A stretch of DNA of 64,000 nt from Sulfurimonas autotrophica DSM 16294 (GTDB taxonomy: Bacteria; Campylobacterota; Campylobacteria; Campylobacterales; Sulfurimonadaceae), in the NCBI RefSeq assembly GCF_000147355.1, contig NC_014506.1, forward strand, positions 62,001 through 126,000. Direction: 5' to 3'. Shown here in pieces: positions 1-7,755 of the stretch. The notes under the pieces were generated by a model that did no database searches, was not told where the DNA came from, and was given only the letters and a program-made list of their open reading frames with translations. The position numbers were made by a program, and so were the translations under genes. Each line of letters starts with the position of its first letter. The stretch's first letter is position 1.

Positions 1-75
1 AGTGGTCGAAGGCGCTCGCCTGGAACGCGGGTGTAGAGCAATCTACCTAGGGTTCGAATCCCTAGCTGTCCACCA
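1..75 (+). tRNA. tRNA-Ser (GGA anticodon), 5' end outside window
   Basis: Only the 5' acceptor strand is missing. The anticodon stem CTCGC/GCGGG encloses the loop CTGGAAC, so the anticodon is GGA (serine UCC/UCU). A long class II variable arm follows (GTAGA-GCAA-TCTAC), then a T arm (TAGGG-TTCGAAT-CCCTA), the 3' acceptor strand GCTGTCC, an A discriminator and an encoded CCA. The long variable arm and anticodon agree on serine. The last 17 bases are the left copy of the direct repeat that bounds the island downstream, so this tRNA is the integration target. Confidence 0.95.
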
Positions 76-77
76 CT
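59..77 (+). repeat. Left attachment-like direct repeat in tRNA-Ser 3' end
   Basis: The 19 bp tccctagctgtccaccact cover the 3' half of the T stem, the acceptor strand, the encoded CCA and two further bases. The copy at 3967-3985 is identical. Confidence 0.85.
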
Positions 78-340
78 TTAACGGTAAACCCCTAAAACAA
101 CCGCTACTACGAAACAAACAAAGAGACAAAAGCAAAATTGATACACTATACGACAAAAACCAATACGGTTTGAGACTATTAAGTCAGCTTATGAGGAAAA
201 TACATTTACAAGAAATTAAGTGTGAAACAGTTAAAGCAAAGATATTGGCAAAAGCTCCAGAACTTCATTATTTAATAAAAGAACTAAATGAGGAAGACAA
301 GAAGCTATATAGACTATTTAATAGATATAGATTTGAATAA
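77..340 (+). CDS. Reading-frame fragment (about 87 codons) beginning at the left island end
   Basis: The frame runs open from within the tRNA to a stop at 338-340. The part after the tRNA encodes a basic, helical, Lys/Arg-rich peptide ending LYRLFNRYRFE. There is no ATG with a convincing ribosome binding site before Met at 190, so it may be the C-terminal part of a longer gene. The frame matches that of the fragment at 3895-3987, which ends in the other copy of the repeat. In a circular form, joining the two repeats would give one ORF of about 118 codons. I recognise no domain. Alternatives are a small gene starting at 190 or a non-coding remnant. Confidence 0.35.
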   Translation, partial: FNGKPLKQPLLRNKQRDKSKIDTLYDKNQYGLRLLSQLMRKIHLQEIKCETVKAKILAKAPELHYLIKELNEEDKKLYRLFNRYRFE

Positions 341-413
341 AGGGGAGTGATAGGATTTCTCCTATCAGAATTATTTTGACACGAAATATTTAACGGTCTC
401 GAATAAAGACATA

Positions 414-3107
414 TTAAAAGAGCATTTTTCCTCGTTTTTGTTCGAAGTTCTCAATGATTGTCGTTAGTTCATTTAATAAGCTTTCAAATTCCAATATTTG
501 TCGTTTCTCTACTAAGTATTGAAGTCTACTTTGTAAGCTATATAAACCACTAGACATAGATTTTCCGTCTTCATATTGTGAAATTTCTTCTTTAATTTTT
601 TCACTTAAATCTTCTATGTCAACTGACTGAAATTCAGTTATTAATAAAAATAGTTGGAAGTCTATCTGTTCGAATAGACTTTCAATATTTTTATACTCAA
701 TATTATTTATAAATGTTTTAATTTCTTCCTTAATTTTCTCATTTGATATGTGATACAAACTTATTAAGAAGTATTGTGAAATTTCAACCTTTTGAGCCAA
801 CTCCCAACTGTTAAATTCAAACAGCAACTTTTGAACTAACTTTAAGTTGTCATAATTAAAATTTGTGTCCATTTCTAAATAGGCATAAATATTATTAATA
901 TAATTTGATTTTATCGCATATAATTCACGTCCATTATAGTTTTGATAGATAATCTTATTTAAAACCAATTCTATTAAGCTTATAAGTTTAGAACTATCAA
1001 ATTGCTCTTTATATAAGCTATATTGTAGTCCAAGAAAAGTATTAATTGTTTGGTAAGTTGAAATAGAGTTGTTTGAAGTATTTAAAATAAAAGTAAAACC
1101 TTCTAAAATATTTTCCATTATTTCTTTTTCTAACTTAGATATTGAAAGTAAATACATTGTTTTTTTCCAACTGTTTTCAAAAATTGAAAAATTGTTTGTA
1201 TCGTTGTTTCTAATATGCTTGACAGTGTTAGCAAGGACTTGTAATAAGTATTTTTGATTTTCAGTATCAAGCACTAGTCTTTTTGAAGACTCTTTATTGC
1301 TATAAGATTCAAAAATTCGTTTCAAGCTTTTTTCTTTTAAAAACTTTATACAAGAAAATATTTCCAATTGATTCAGAACAATATTTTCTTCTTGAACTTG
1401 CCTTACCAAACTAATATTTATGAAATATTCAATTATAGTTTGAAATTCACGATACCTGTCAATAGCTAGTCCATTCCCAAGTATGAAATAAATTAAGTTT
1501 TTATGCCTTAATTCTGCTTCAAATGAGTTATTTGAAAAAATGATACTTCCGCTTTCAATCGATTTTTTTTGTTCTTCTTTTTCTTTGAGTAAGGAAGAAA
1601 TAGTAAAAGCAAAACTATAAATAAAGTTAAAATCTTTAAAAGTTGAAATTATTGGTGAGATAGTTTGTTTAATATTATTTGGGACATCTTGATATTTTTC
1701 TTCTATGTCATATTCTTCAACTGTTTCATATTTAGAATAGTCTATTGAAAAATCATATTTTAAAAATGACAATAACTGGTTTCTATTAAACATTGAAAGG
1801 AATAAATCTATATAGTTTTTTGATTTTAAAGAGCTTTTTATATTGTTTTCATAAAGCTTATAAGCCTTTTCATTATTTTCTAAAAGATAAAAAATGAATG
1901 CCTCGTTTGCATTCTCATTGGTATCAAGCTTAAAACTAAGTATATTACTTAAATCAAGGGCATTATAAAGTGGAAACTGAAACTTATAGTATTCTTTATC
2001 ATTAAGCATAATCCCACCAATACCTGCTTTTGATAATATTGAAAATATGTGATTTAATCTGTACTCAAGTTCTTTGAAAGAGTTTTCATTTTTATCTAAT
2101 TTTGTTAATAGTTCTACAAATTTATTATAATAGCTATTTGACTTATCTAATTGTAAAAGGTCTAAGATTATAAATTCACTGTCATATCTATAAAATACTT
2201 TTTTAAAAATTTTCTTGATTTGTTCTGGCATTAGGACATTCATTGGGTCAAATGCCACAAGTTTTTTATAAAAGTAATCAACTACGCTTTCATATGTTAG
2301 ATTTTCACTCACTAAAACATTTTTATTTTTTATTCTTAATAAGAAGTCTTCTACTGCTTGATTGTATTTATTATTACCTAAACTACTATCTGTTTCTAAA
2401 ATTAATGATTTAATACCATGGTTTTCTAAATATTTTATTTCACTGCTTTGATTAGAAAATCCTACAAGATAAGCTGGTGGTTTTACATTTGAAAAAGATT
2501 GAATCCATTTCATAATTTGTTTTAAATTATAATCACTATATGAATACCCTAGAAACACTATTGTATGCGTAGATAAAATACTTTTTATATAGTTTTCAAT
2601 TAAAGGAAAATTTGTTTGGTAATTTAAATAGTCGTCTTCTTTAAAAACAATATTATGGTGCTTAAAGTCTCCATGTATTTTGATAAGTTTTTTCTGTATA
2701 GTTGATTTGACTAAATCTGTATCAGAAACGACTATATCATATATAAATGCGTTGTCAATGACTGTATTATCTAATAGTTTATCCCAATTTGTTGTTATGA
2801 CATAATCAGGTTTTATCTCAAAAATCAACTTATGTATATTTGAAGGTTCTAAATTGATATCAAAAATTTTTTTTAGCTTGGCATAATATAAATATTCTCC
2901 ATATTCTAAGTAGTATAATTGGGCAAGTTTTAGGTAGTTAGTTTCTTCAACACCTTCTAAATCTTTTTCTAATTCTGAAATCAAATCCTTCCATAAGGGC
3001 ATTTTGTGATTCTCAGTTTCAGAACTTTTAGATATACCAGAACCTATGAAAAATGCTAGTCTATTATCATTATTTGCTTCGATAATATGTTGGATATCTT
3101 TATTCAT
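414..3107 (-). CDS. SIR2-domain protein with long helical C-terminal region (putative NADase defence effector)
   Basis: The protein has 897 residues. Residues 1 to about 250 form a SIR2-like fold: a nucleotide loop FFIGSGIS (19-26), TTNWD with Asn107, KIHGDF with His145, and FLGYSYSDYN (185-194). The Asn and His positions match the residues that make defence SIR2 domains NAD+ hydrolases. No deacetylase zinc Cys cluster is visible. The remaining 640 residues look mostly helical and match no family I know; by analogy with DSR and Avs proteins they may sense infection. The start at 3107 has a good Shine-Dalgarno sequence (AAGGG). The membrane-protein gene ends 12 bp upstream, so the two are cotranscribed. 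Base composition is very A+T-rich, fitting acquisition with the island. A defence role is inferred; the SIR2 assignment is firm. Confidence 0.85.
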   Translation of the reverse strand: MNKDIQHIIEANNDNRLAFFIGSGISKSSETENHKMPLWKDLISELEKDLEGVEETNYLKLAQLYYLEYGEYLYYAKLKKIFDINLEPSNIHKLIFEIKPDYVITTNWDKLLDNTVIDNAFIYDIVVSDTDLVKSTIQKKLIKIHGDFKHHNIVFKEDDYLNYQTNFPLIENYIKSILSTHTIVFLGYSYSDYNLKQIMKWIQSFSNVKPPAYLVGFSNQSSEIKYLENHGIKSLILETDSSLGNNKYNQAVEDFLLRIKNKNVLVSENLTYESVVDYFYKKLVAFDPMNVLMPEQIKKIFKKVFYRYDSEFIILDLLQLDKSNSYYNKFVELLTKLDKNENSFKELEYRLNHIFSILSKAGIGGIMLNDKEYYKFQFPLYNALDLSNILSFKLDTNENANEAFIFYLLENNEKAYKLYENNIKSSLKSKNYIDLFLSMFNRNQLLSFLKYDFSIDYSKYETVEEYDIEEKYQDVPNNIKQTISPIISTFKDFNFIYSFAFTISSLLKEKEEQKKSIESGSIIFSNNSFEAELRHKNLIYFILGNGLAIDRYREFQTIIEYFINISLVRQVQEENIVLNQLEIFSCIKFLKEKSLKRIFESYSNKESSKRLVLDTENQKYLLQVLANTVKHIRNNDTNNFSIFENSWKKTMYLLSISKLEKEIMENILEGFTFILNTSNNSISTYQTINTFLGLQYSLYKEQFDSSKLISLIELVLNKIIYQNYNGRELYAIKSNYINNIYAYLEMDTNFNYDNLKLVQKLLFEFNSWELAQKVEISQYFLISLYHISNEKIKEEIKTFINNIEYKNIESLFEQIDFQLFLLITEFQSVDIEDLSEKIKEEISQYEDGKSMSSGLYSLQSRLQYLVEKRQILEFESLLNELTTIIENFEQKRGKMLF

Positions 3108-3119
3108 ATATAACCCTTA

Positions 3120-3746
3120 CTATGATTTAAATTTTATTTTATTTTTATTTACGATATATTTTAGTTGTTCATAGTCTATTTTTGATAGAAAATTAGATAC
3201 ATTAGTTTGAACTTCATTTATATTTTTAGCTTGTTTTATATTCCTCATTGTATCTTCAAAGTCGACAGATAAGTGTGTAAAAAAACTTCTTAACAACCAT
3301 AAAAGTTTTACATAAGATTGTCTATTTTCAAAATTATTAAGGACTTCTCTTCCTAAATCACATAATCGTGTCGGTTCTCCGTCATCCGCATTTATAAAAC
3401 CACCTAATGCTGTGGATACATTGGACAGTCTTAATAATAATTCATTAAACTCTGATATTGTAAGTTCTTGACATATTGTAAGTTTTTCCAATAAAAAAAT
3501 ATTCTCATTAGTTCTTTTATTCTCATATATTGATTTTACGAGTGATATCGACGCAATAAAAGCTGATATAATAATTCCAAGTGAAGATAATAGTAAATAT
3601 TTATTTTCATTTTCTATACTAAGATATTCAATTACTATATGTATCCCTAAAATAACACCAACTATCCAGAAAATAGTTAAAAAAATATTTATAATTTTTA
3701 TATTATTGAAAAGGATATATTTAAAATAAAGCCCTTTAATACTCAT
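3120..3746 (-). CDS. Two-TM membrane protein, first gene of the SIR2 operon
   Basis: The protein has 208 residues with two hydrophobic segments (about 18-42 and 50-72), then a soluble helical region of about 135 residues containing NADDGEPTRLCDLG near its middle. There is no signal peptide. I do not recognise the family. It lies immediately upstream of the SIR2 gene behind a strong promoter, so it is probably a dedicated partner: a membrane anchor, a sensor of membrane or phage state, or a second effector. The architecture resembles the two-TM effectors of other bacterial immune systems, but no homology is claimed. Confidence 0.7.
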   Translation of the reverse strand: MSIKGLYFKYILFNNIKIINIFLTIFWIVGVILGIHIVIEYLSIENENKYLLLSSLGIIISAFIASISLVKSIYENKRTNENIFLLEKLTICQELTISEFNELLLRLSNVSTALGGFINADDGEPTRLCDLGREVLNNFENRQSYVKLLWLLRSFFTHLSVDFEDTMRNIKQAKNINEVQTNVSNFLSKIDYEQLKYIVNKNKIKFKS

Positions 3747-3785
3747 ATTGTTTCACCCTATAAAAGTTATATTATTTCTTCAGTA

Positions 3786-3814
3786 ATTATATCTGTAATG
3801 AGTATTTTTGACAA
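3786..3814 (-). promoter_or_regulatory. Near-consensus sigma-70 promoter of the membrane-protein/SIR2 operon
   Basis: Read on the minus strand, TTGTCA (3809-3814) is separated by exactly 17 bp from TATAAT (3786-3791). The -10 is perfect and the -35 differs at one base. The start codon of the first gene is about 40 bp downstream. Most genes in this window lack a recognisable -35, so this promoter stands out and suggests constitutive expression. Confidence 0.7.
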
Positions 3815-3894
3815 GCTTCTTATGTTAACAAGTTCTTTTAATAGTAGATTTACTATTATATCGTTTAACACTAATACATTTTAAAGGTTTTACT

Positions 3895-3987
3895 ATGACG
3901 TTTCAACTATCCGACACTAAACTAAAAAGCCTAATTCACGAAGTTTTGAGCGAGTTTGTCCAAGACTCCCTAGCTGTCCACCACTAA
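3895..3987 (+). pseudogene. N-terminal ORF fragment (30 codons) ending in the right attachment repeat
   Basis: ATG at 3895 follows a plausible ribosome binding site (AAAGG) and opens a frame starting MTFQLSDTKLKSLIHEVL. That amphipathic helix resembles the leader helix of many small excisionase/HTH proteins. The frame stops at TAA 3985-3987, just past the 19-bp repeat, after SLAVHH. The left-end fragment reads SLAVHH and continues in the same frame, so recombination between the repeats would join the pieces. Whether this is a gene split by integration or a truncated remnant is not decided by the sequence. Confidence 0.4.
3967..3985 (+). repeat. Right attachment-like direct repeat
   Basis: This is an exact copy of 59-77. 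It also contains the stop codon (minus strand, 3970-3972) of the regulator gene at 3970-4398. Before integration the tRNA-Ser 3' end and this regulator therefore overlapped tail to tail. Confidence 0.85.
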
Positions 3988-4398
3988 TAAATCAATATAA
4001 TAACCAATTCCCTGATTATTTTTAATGAGATCAGTTTTTAGTTTACCCCTGAGTCTCCATACTAATGTTCGTAAATTATTTTCGGTTATTAATTCTTCTT
4101 GATTCCATATATAGTTTGTGGCTTGCTCAAAAGTGACGACATGTCCCATATTCAGAAGAAGAAGTTTTAAAAAAAGGCTCTCTTTTTTTGTCAGTTTGAC
4201 CTTCTCACCTTTATAAAAAGTTTCTTTGGTCTTAAGATTAAATTGATAGTATTCTCCAAAGTCAATAATATTTTTGTTACTTTTTTTTGTTTTCTCATTT
4301 ATTTTTTTTATTTCATATCCACGGGAAGCTATATAGCTTTCTATATCTAATATATCGGTGTCATCTGCTTCAAATACCAGTACAACATTTTTGCTCAT
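3970..4398 (-). CDS. Short OmpR-type winged-helix regulator with rudimentary receiver
   Basis: The protein has 142 residues. Residues 1-35 resemble only the first beta-alpha-beta part of a receiver domain. From about 45 to the end it is a Trans_reg_C (OmpR/PhoB) effector domain, with KLTKKESLFLKLLL, the recognition-helix region NNLRTLVWRLRGKL and the wing GIGYYI. A full response regulator would be about 220 residues, so the phosphorylation core is missing and control must be by another route. It is divergent from the metal-uptake operon with 104 bp between starts and an inverted repeat there, so it probably regulates that operon. Its stop codon lies in the attachment repeat. Confidence 0.7.
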   Translation of the reverse strand: MSKNVVLVFEADDTDILDIESYIASRGYEIKKINEKTKKSNKNIIDFGEYYQFNLKTKETFYKGEKVKLTKKESLFLKLLLLNMGHVVTFEQATNYIWNQEELITENNLRTLVWRLRGKLKTDLIKNNQGIGYYIDLLVVDS

Positions 4399-4457
4399 AG
4401 GCTCTCCTTTGACGTAAAAAATAGTAATAGTGTAACTATAAAGTGTAAAAGCTGTGT

Positions 4458-4482
4458 AAAATTTTATTTGCCATAAAATTTT
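4458..4482. promoter_or_regulatory. Perfect inverted repeat, candidate operator of metal-uptake operon
   Basis: AAAATTTTAT (4458-4467), a 5-bp spacer, and ATAAAATTTT (4473-4482) form a perfect 10-bp inverted repeat between the divergent starts at 4398 and 4503. The element also reads as a direct repeat of TAAAATTTTATTT (4457-4469 and 4474-4486). Position and symmetry suit a dimeric repressor such as a Fur/Zur protein or the adjacent winged-helix regulator; which one is unknown. Confidence 0.5.
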
Positions 4483-4502
4483 ATTTAAGATAGAATTTCA
4501 TT

Positions 4503-4778
4503 ATGATAAATAGATTTTTTAGAAAATATCTCAGCATTATTTTTATACTTGCAACTTTTATGGGTGTTTTTCACCATCATAATGATTTAAAACAACATAA
4601 TGACTGTAAGATTTGTACGGTGCAGTCGAGCCTGGCACATGCTGATACGCCTGTAGAAATACACTATCTTACAGATTTAGAGATTGTAAATGAATCTATC
4701 ATCACTCTATTAGCTTCTTTACATGTAAAGAAGATTGACAATCAACTCAACGCAAGAGCCCCTCCTCAAATCTCCTAA
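4503..4778 (+). CDS. Small His/Cys-rich exported protein at head of metal-uptake operon
   Basis: The protein has 91 residues. An N-terminal hydrophobic segment (about 9-22) suggests a signal peptide or anchor. It is followed by FHHHNDLKQHNDCKICT, a cluster of four His and a CxxC pair that looks like a metal-binding motif. It is the first gene of a plus-strand operon with an outer-membrane barrel and ABC metal-transport genes, so a periplasmic metal-chaperone role is plausible. I know no named family for it. The region resembles small proteins often found before metal or TonB transport genes. Confidence 0.6.
   Translation: MINRFFRKYLSIIFILATFMGVFHHHNDLKQHNDCKICTVQSSLAHADTPVEIHYLTDLEIVNESIITLLASLHVKKIDNQLNARAPPQIS
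4719..4728. repeat. Iterated palindrome TTACATGTAA (first of 14 exact copies in the window)
   Basis: Exact copies start at 4719, 6663, 29782, 32806, 33091, 36092, 39354, 40451, 42636, 47965, 59149, 59824, 60124 and 60559. Most lie within coding sequence; 40451 is in a terminator loop and 47965 in the gap before recA. Near copies with one changed base are also frequent (for example 15558, 20926, 31383 and 59281). None is in the SIR2 island. At about 36% G+C roughly 0.2 exact copies are expected by chance. Confidence 0.85.
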
Positions 4779-4831
4779 TTATTTTAACAAAACTACAAAA
4801 AAACTATTACAAAAATATTGGAGATACAATA

Positions 4832-6100
4832 ATGAAAAAAACCATATACCTTTCTCTGTTTGCGTGTGCATCATTGTTTGCAGATGCAGATTTAGATGCA
4901 CTCAAAGAGCAGATAGCACAACAAAAACTTGTGATGCAAAAATTAGAAGCCAAACTTGATGCCTTGAGCAAAAAACAGACACAAATGCAGCAAGCACAAA
5001 AGAGTGCACAGGCTAGTGCTCCTGCTGTTAATACTTCGGCTTCTTTTTCACAAAAAGCCTATTTGCCAGATATTGCATTGATTTTAAATATGTCGGCAGT
5101 AGGTCGTGATGTCAAAAATTCTGATTATGAAAACTTTGCAATTCCGGGATTTATCAACAGTGGTGATGCCGAACTGCCGTTTAATAAAGATAGAGGCTTT
5201 AACTTCAACTACGGAGAGTTGGCACTTGCTTCAACAGTTGATCCTTATTTTGATGCTTTTGCTATTTTGCATTTGCATCCTGATAGTTTGGAGATTGAGG
5301 AAGCCTTTGTCCGAACGCGCGCACTGCCTTATGGTTTACGCGTGAAAGCGGGTAAATTTAAGAGTGCCTTTGGACGCATAAATGCAAAACACCAACACTC
5401 ATGGCATTTTGATTCTCAGCCTATTATTTATAAGGCGCTTTTTGGACCAGACAGCATTAGTGATGCGGGAATTCAACTGCAGTGGGTAGCACCGACAGAT
5501 ACTTACGTTATGGCAGGTCTTGAAGCGATGCAGGGAACGAATGACAGAAGTTTCGGTGATACCGAAGAAAATAATTTGTATGTAGGTTATGTGAAATCGA
5601 GTGTGGATGTCGGTGATGACTTGTCCATTCTGGGCGGCGTGAGTTTGGCTCATGGAAAAAACAGCGAAAATAATGCAACAAATCCGACGAATGTGTACGG
5701 TATTGATTTAACACTACGTGAACAGCTCGGCAGTTACAGCGCGCTTACCTGGCAGAGTGAATACCTTTATAGAAACAAAGATATAGGTCCAAGAAACGAT
5801 AAGCAGGCGGGGCTTTACTCTGAACTTATTTACCAGTATAACAATAATTATTCTGCAGGTTTCAGATATGATGCCATTACGAAAAATGATACGGATTTAT
5901 CATCTTATGCAGGCATTGATACAAATAATTTAGACAGATATACGGCAATGCTGGAGTATAAACCCTTTCCTATGTCAAGACTAAGACTCTCATATACATA
6001 TGACAGAACAAAGATCATCGCAGGTGAGAGAAAAAATATGAGTGAAGTGATGATGTCGTTAAATATTGCAGCGGGTGCGCATGGCGCTCACGACTACTAG
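4832..6100 (+). CDS. Outer-membrane beta-barrel (porin-like) of the metal-uptake operon
   Basis: The protein has 422 residues. A signal peptide (MKKTIYLSLFACASLFA) is followed by a coiled coil (about 20-58, Gln/Lys-rich heptads) like that of trimeric or peptidoglycan-associated porins. The rest has alternating aromatic/polar beta strands, for example FNFNYGELALAS and RLRLSYTYDRTKI. The C-terminus is AAGAHGAHDY, not the classic terminal Phe. No plug domain or TonB box is seen, so it is a porin-type barrel rather than a TonB receptor. It ends 9 bp before the ZnuA-like gene, suggesting it lets the same metal across the outer membrane. Confidence 0.65.
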   Translation: MKKTIYLSLFACASLFADADLDALKEQIAQQKLVMQKLEAKLDALSKKQTQMQQAQKSAQASAPAVNTSASFSQKAYLPDIALILNMSAVGRDVKNSDYENFAIPGFINSGDAELPFNKDRGFNFNYGELALASTVDPYFDAFAILHLHPDSLEIEEAFVRTRALPYGLRVKAGKFKSAFGRINAKHQHSWHFDSQPIIYKALFGPDSISDAGIQLQWVAPTDTYVMAGLEAMQGTNDRSFGDTEENNLYVGYVKSSVDVGDDLSILGGVSLAHGKNSENNATNPTNVYGIDLTLREQLGSYSALTWQSEYLYRNKDIGPRNDKQAGLYSELIYQYNNNYSAGFRYDAITKNDTDLSSYAGIDTNNLDRYTAMLEYKPFPMSRLRLSYTYDRTKIIAGERKNMSEVMMSLNIAAGAHGAHDY

Positions 6101-6109
6101 GAGAAAATT

Positions 6110-6988
6110 ATGAGAAGAATTATTTTACTAACAGTTTTACTAACAAACCTGGCATTTGCATCTGTAAAAGTAGATACAACCTACTCGACAGCAGGTGCTG
6201 TTGCACAAAAAATCGGAGGTGATTTGGTACATGTAACGGTTCTTGGCAGCCCAAAATATGATCCGCATTTTATAGTGCCAAAACCTTCTCTTATTTCAAA
6301 ACTCCGTCGGGCGGATCTGCTCATCATAAACGGCGGAGGATTGGAACTAGGCTGGCTGCCACCGCTATTGCGTGCTGCAAACAATGCCAAAATTCAAAAC
6401 GGGGCCAAAGGCTTTTTGGATATGTCTCATTTTGTGCATATGATAGACGTTCCGGCTTCTATTTCTCGTGCCTTTGGAGATGTGCATGCACAGGGTAATC
6501 CCCACTATACAACAGACCCTTATGTCATAGTGCCAATGGCAAAGGCAATAGCGCAAAAACTCTCTCAAATAGACCCGCAACACCAAAAAAGCTATGAAGC
6601 CAATTTGAAAAAATTCACAAATGAATGGCAAACGTATTTAAACAAACTTGATGCGAAGATGCTTACATGTAAAGATAAAAAAGTTGTGCAATACCATGAA
6701 CTTTTTAACTATTTTTTAAAGCGATACAACTATAAAATTTATGGAACAATTGAGCCGCTTCCGGGGATTGCACCAAGCTCAAAGCACACGATAGAGCTTA
6801 TAAATATTATGAGAGAAAATGGTGTGAAAAAGATTCTGCAGGATGTTTACCATGAGCGTAAAACGGCACAATTTATAGCGGCTAAAACCGGTGCAAAAGT
6901 CCTGATAATTCCACATGATCTGGGTGCTGATGGCAGTAAAACACTGCAAGAGTTTTATAACAAAATCGCTAACAGAATATGTCAATAG
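6110..6988 (+). CDS. Metal ABC transporter substrate-binding protein (ZnuA/TroA family)
   Basis: The protein has 292 residues with a signal peptide (MRRIILLTVLLTNLAFA). It has the cluster A-I fold with the expected metal ligands: His in KYDPHF, His in GNPHY, Glu in GTIEPLPG and Asp in IPHDLGA. There is no long His-rich loop, which many zinc-specific ZnuA proteins carry, so Zn, Mn or another divalent metal is possible. The gene overlaps the permease by 10 bp. It binds metal in the periplasm for delivery to the inner-membrane permease. Confidence 0.85.
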   Translation: MRRIILLTVLLTNLAFASVKVDTTYSTAGAVAQKIGGDLVHVTVLGSPKYDPHFIVPKPSLISKLRRADLLIINGGGLELGWLPPLLRAANNAKIQNGAKGFLDMSHFVHMIDVPASISRAFGDVHAQGNPHYTTDPYVIVPMAKAIAQKLSQIDPQHQKSYEANLKKFTNEWQTYLNKLDAKMLTCKDKKVVQYHELFNYFLKRYNYKIYGTIEPLPGIAPSSKHTIELINIMRENGVKKILQDVYHERKTAQFIAAKTGAKVLIIPHDLGADGSKTLQEFYNKIANRICQ

Positions 6989-7755
6989 TAGAGTTATTGT
7001 GGCCGGCCTTTGTGCTGGCCATTGCCTTGGTATTTATTCACTCCATCTTTGGTTTGGAGATTATTAAACGGGGTGTAATTTTCACAGACTTGGCTATAGG
7101 ACAGATAGCGGCTATCGGGATGGCATTGAGCGTTGCCTTTATGGACTCACAGTATCAAAACATTATGACGCTTTTATTTGCACTTTTAGCAGCTGCTATT
7201 ATTACCTGGGCTACAAAAAAAGTACAAAAAATCGAAGCTTTTATAGGGCTCTTGTATGCGCTTGGTATCTCTTCTATTATGCTTATACTTGCACAAAGTG
7301 CAGAGGGAACGGAGCTTTTTTCTAAGTTAAGTGCGGCCGATATTCTTTTTACTTCAAGTGATGATCTTTTAAAAAGCCTTTTGTTATATGGTGGTGTGGC
7401 ATTTGTTATGTTTATTGTATATCCAAGACTTAGCGGAGTAAAAAAAGAGTTTCTATTTTTTGTAATGCTTGCTCTTACTGTGACATCCTCTGTACAATCA
7501 GCAGGTGTGTTAGTCGTTTTTGCGCTCTTGATTGCCCCTTCATATGCCGGACTTGCACAAATGAAAATGAATGCGCTTTTGTTTGCCTGTTTGTTTGGTT
7601 CACTGAGCATCATTTTGGCATTGTTTGGCTCGTATTATTTGGATTTGCCTACAGGTTATGCTATTATATTTGTAACTGTTTTATTTTCACTTGTTTTTGT
7701 TATAGTTTCAAGTATAATAAAAGAGACACAAGCGAAGGTAAACAATGAAGAGTAA
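6979..7755 (+). CDS. Metal ABC transporter permease (ZnuB/TroC family)
   Basis: The protein has 258 residues and about seven hydrophobic segments, typical of ABC-3 metal permeases. It includes the family-like stretch SAGVLVVFALLIAPSYAGLA near residues 174-193. It overlaps the binding-protein gene upstream and the methyltransferase gene downstream by about 10 bp each, so translation is coupled. The partner ATPase (ZnuC-like) is not present anywhere in this window. Confidence 0.85.
   Translation: MSIVELLWPAFVLAIALVFIHSIFGLEIIKRGVIFTDLAIGQIAAIGMALSVAFMDSQYQNIMTLLFALLAAAIITWATKKVQKIEAFIGLLYALGISSIMLILAQSAEGTELFSKLSAADILFTSSDDLLKSLLLYGGVAFVMFIVYPRLSGVKKEFLFFVMLALTVTSSVQSAGVLVVFALLIAPSYAGLAQMKMNALLFACLFGSLSIILALFGSYYLDLPTGYAIIFVTVLFSLVFVIVSSIIKETQAKVNNEE

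Larger units (their letters stand above)
59..3985. mobile_element. Genomic island integrated in tRNA-Ser, flanked by 19-bp direct repeats
   Basis: The tRNA 3' end (tccctagctgtccaccact, 59-77) is repeated exactly at 3967-3985, the usual mark of site-specific integration by a tyrosine recombinase into a tRNA gene. The interior is visibly A+T-richer than the flanks: a hand-counted 60-base line at 1021 has 16 G+C against 30 in a line at 7081. Cargo is a two-gene SIR2/membrane-protein operon on the minus strand plus two short reading-frame fragments at the ends. No integrase, excisionase or transposase is recognisable, so movement would need help in trans or the element has decayed. Integration and limits are seen in the sequence; the mobility mechanism is inferred. 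Confidence 0.8.

Noticed and set aside
2-340. One long ORF starting inside the tRNA
   Set aside because: The first 25 codons are tRNA sequence. Only the part after position 77 may be coding.
78-3966. Integrase or transposase within the island
   Set aside because: All frames were read; only the SIR2 and membrane genes and the end fragments are open. No recombinase motif is present.
7155-7613. 152-codon ORF antisense to the metal permease
   Set aside because: It is a shadow of a hydrophobic TM gene; no family match or start signal.
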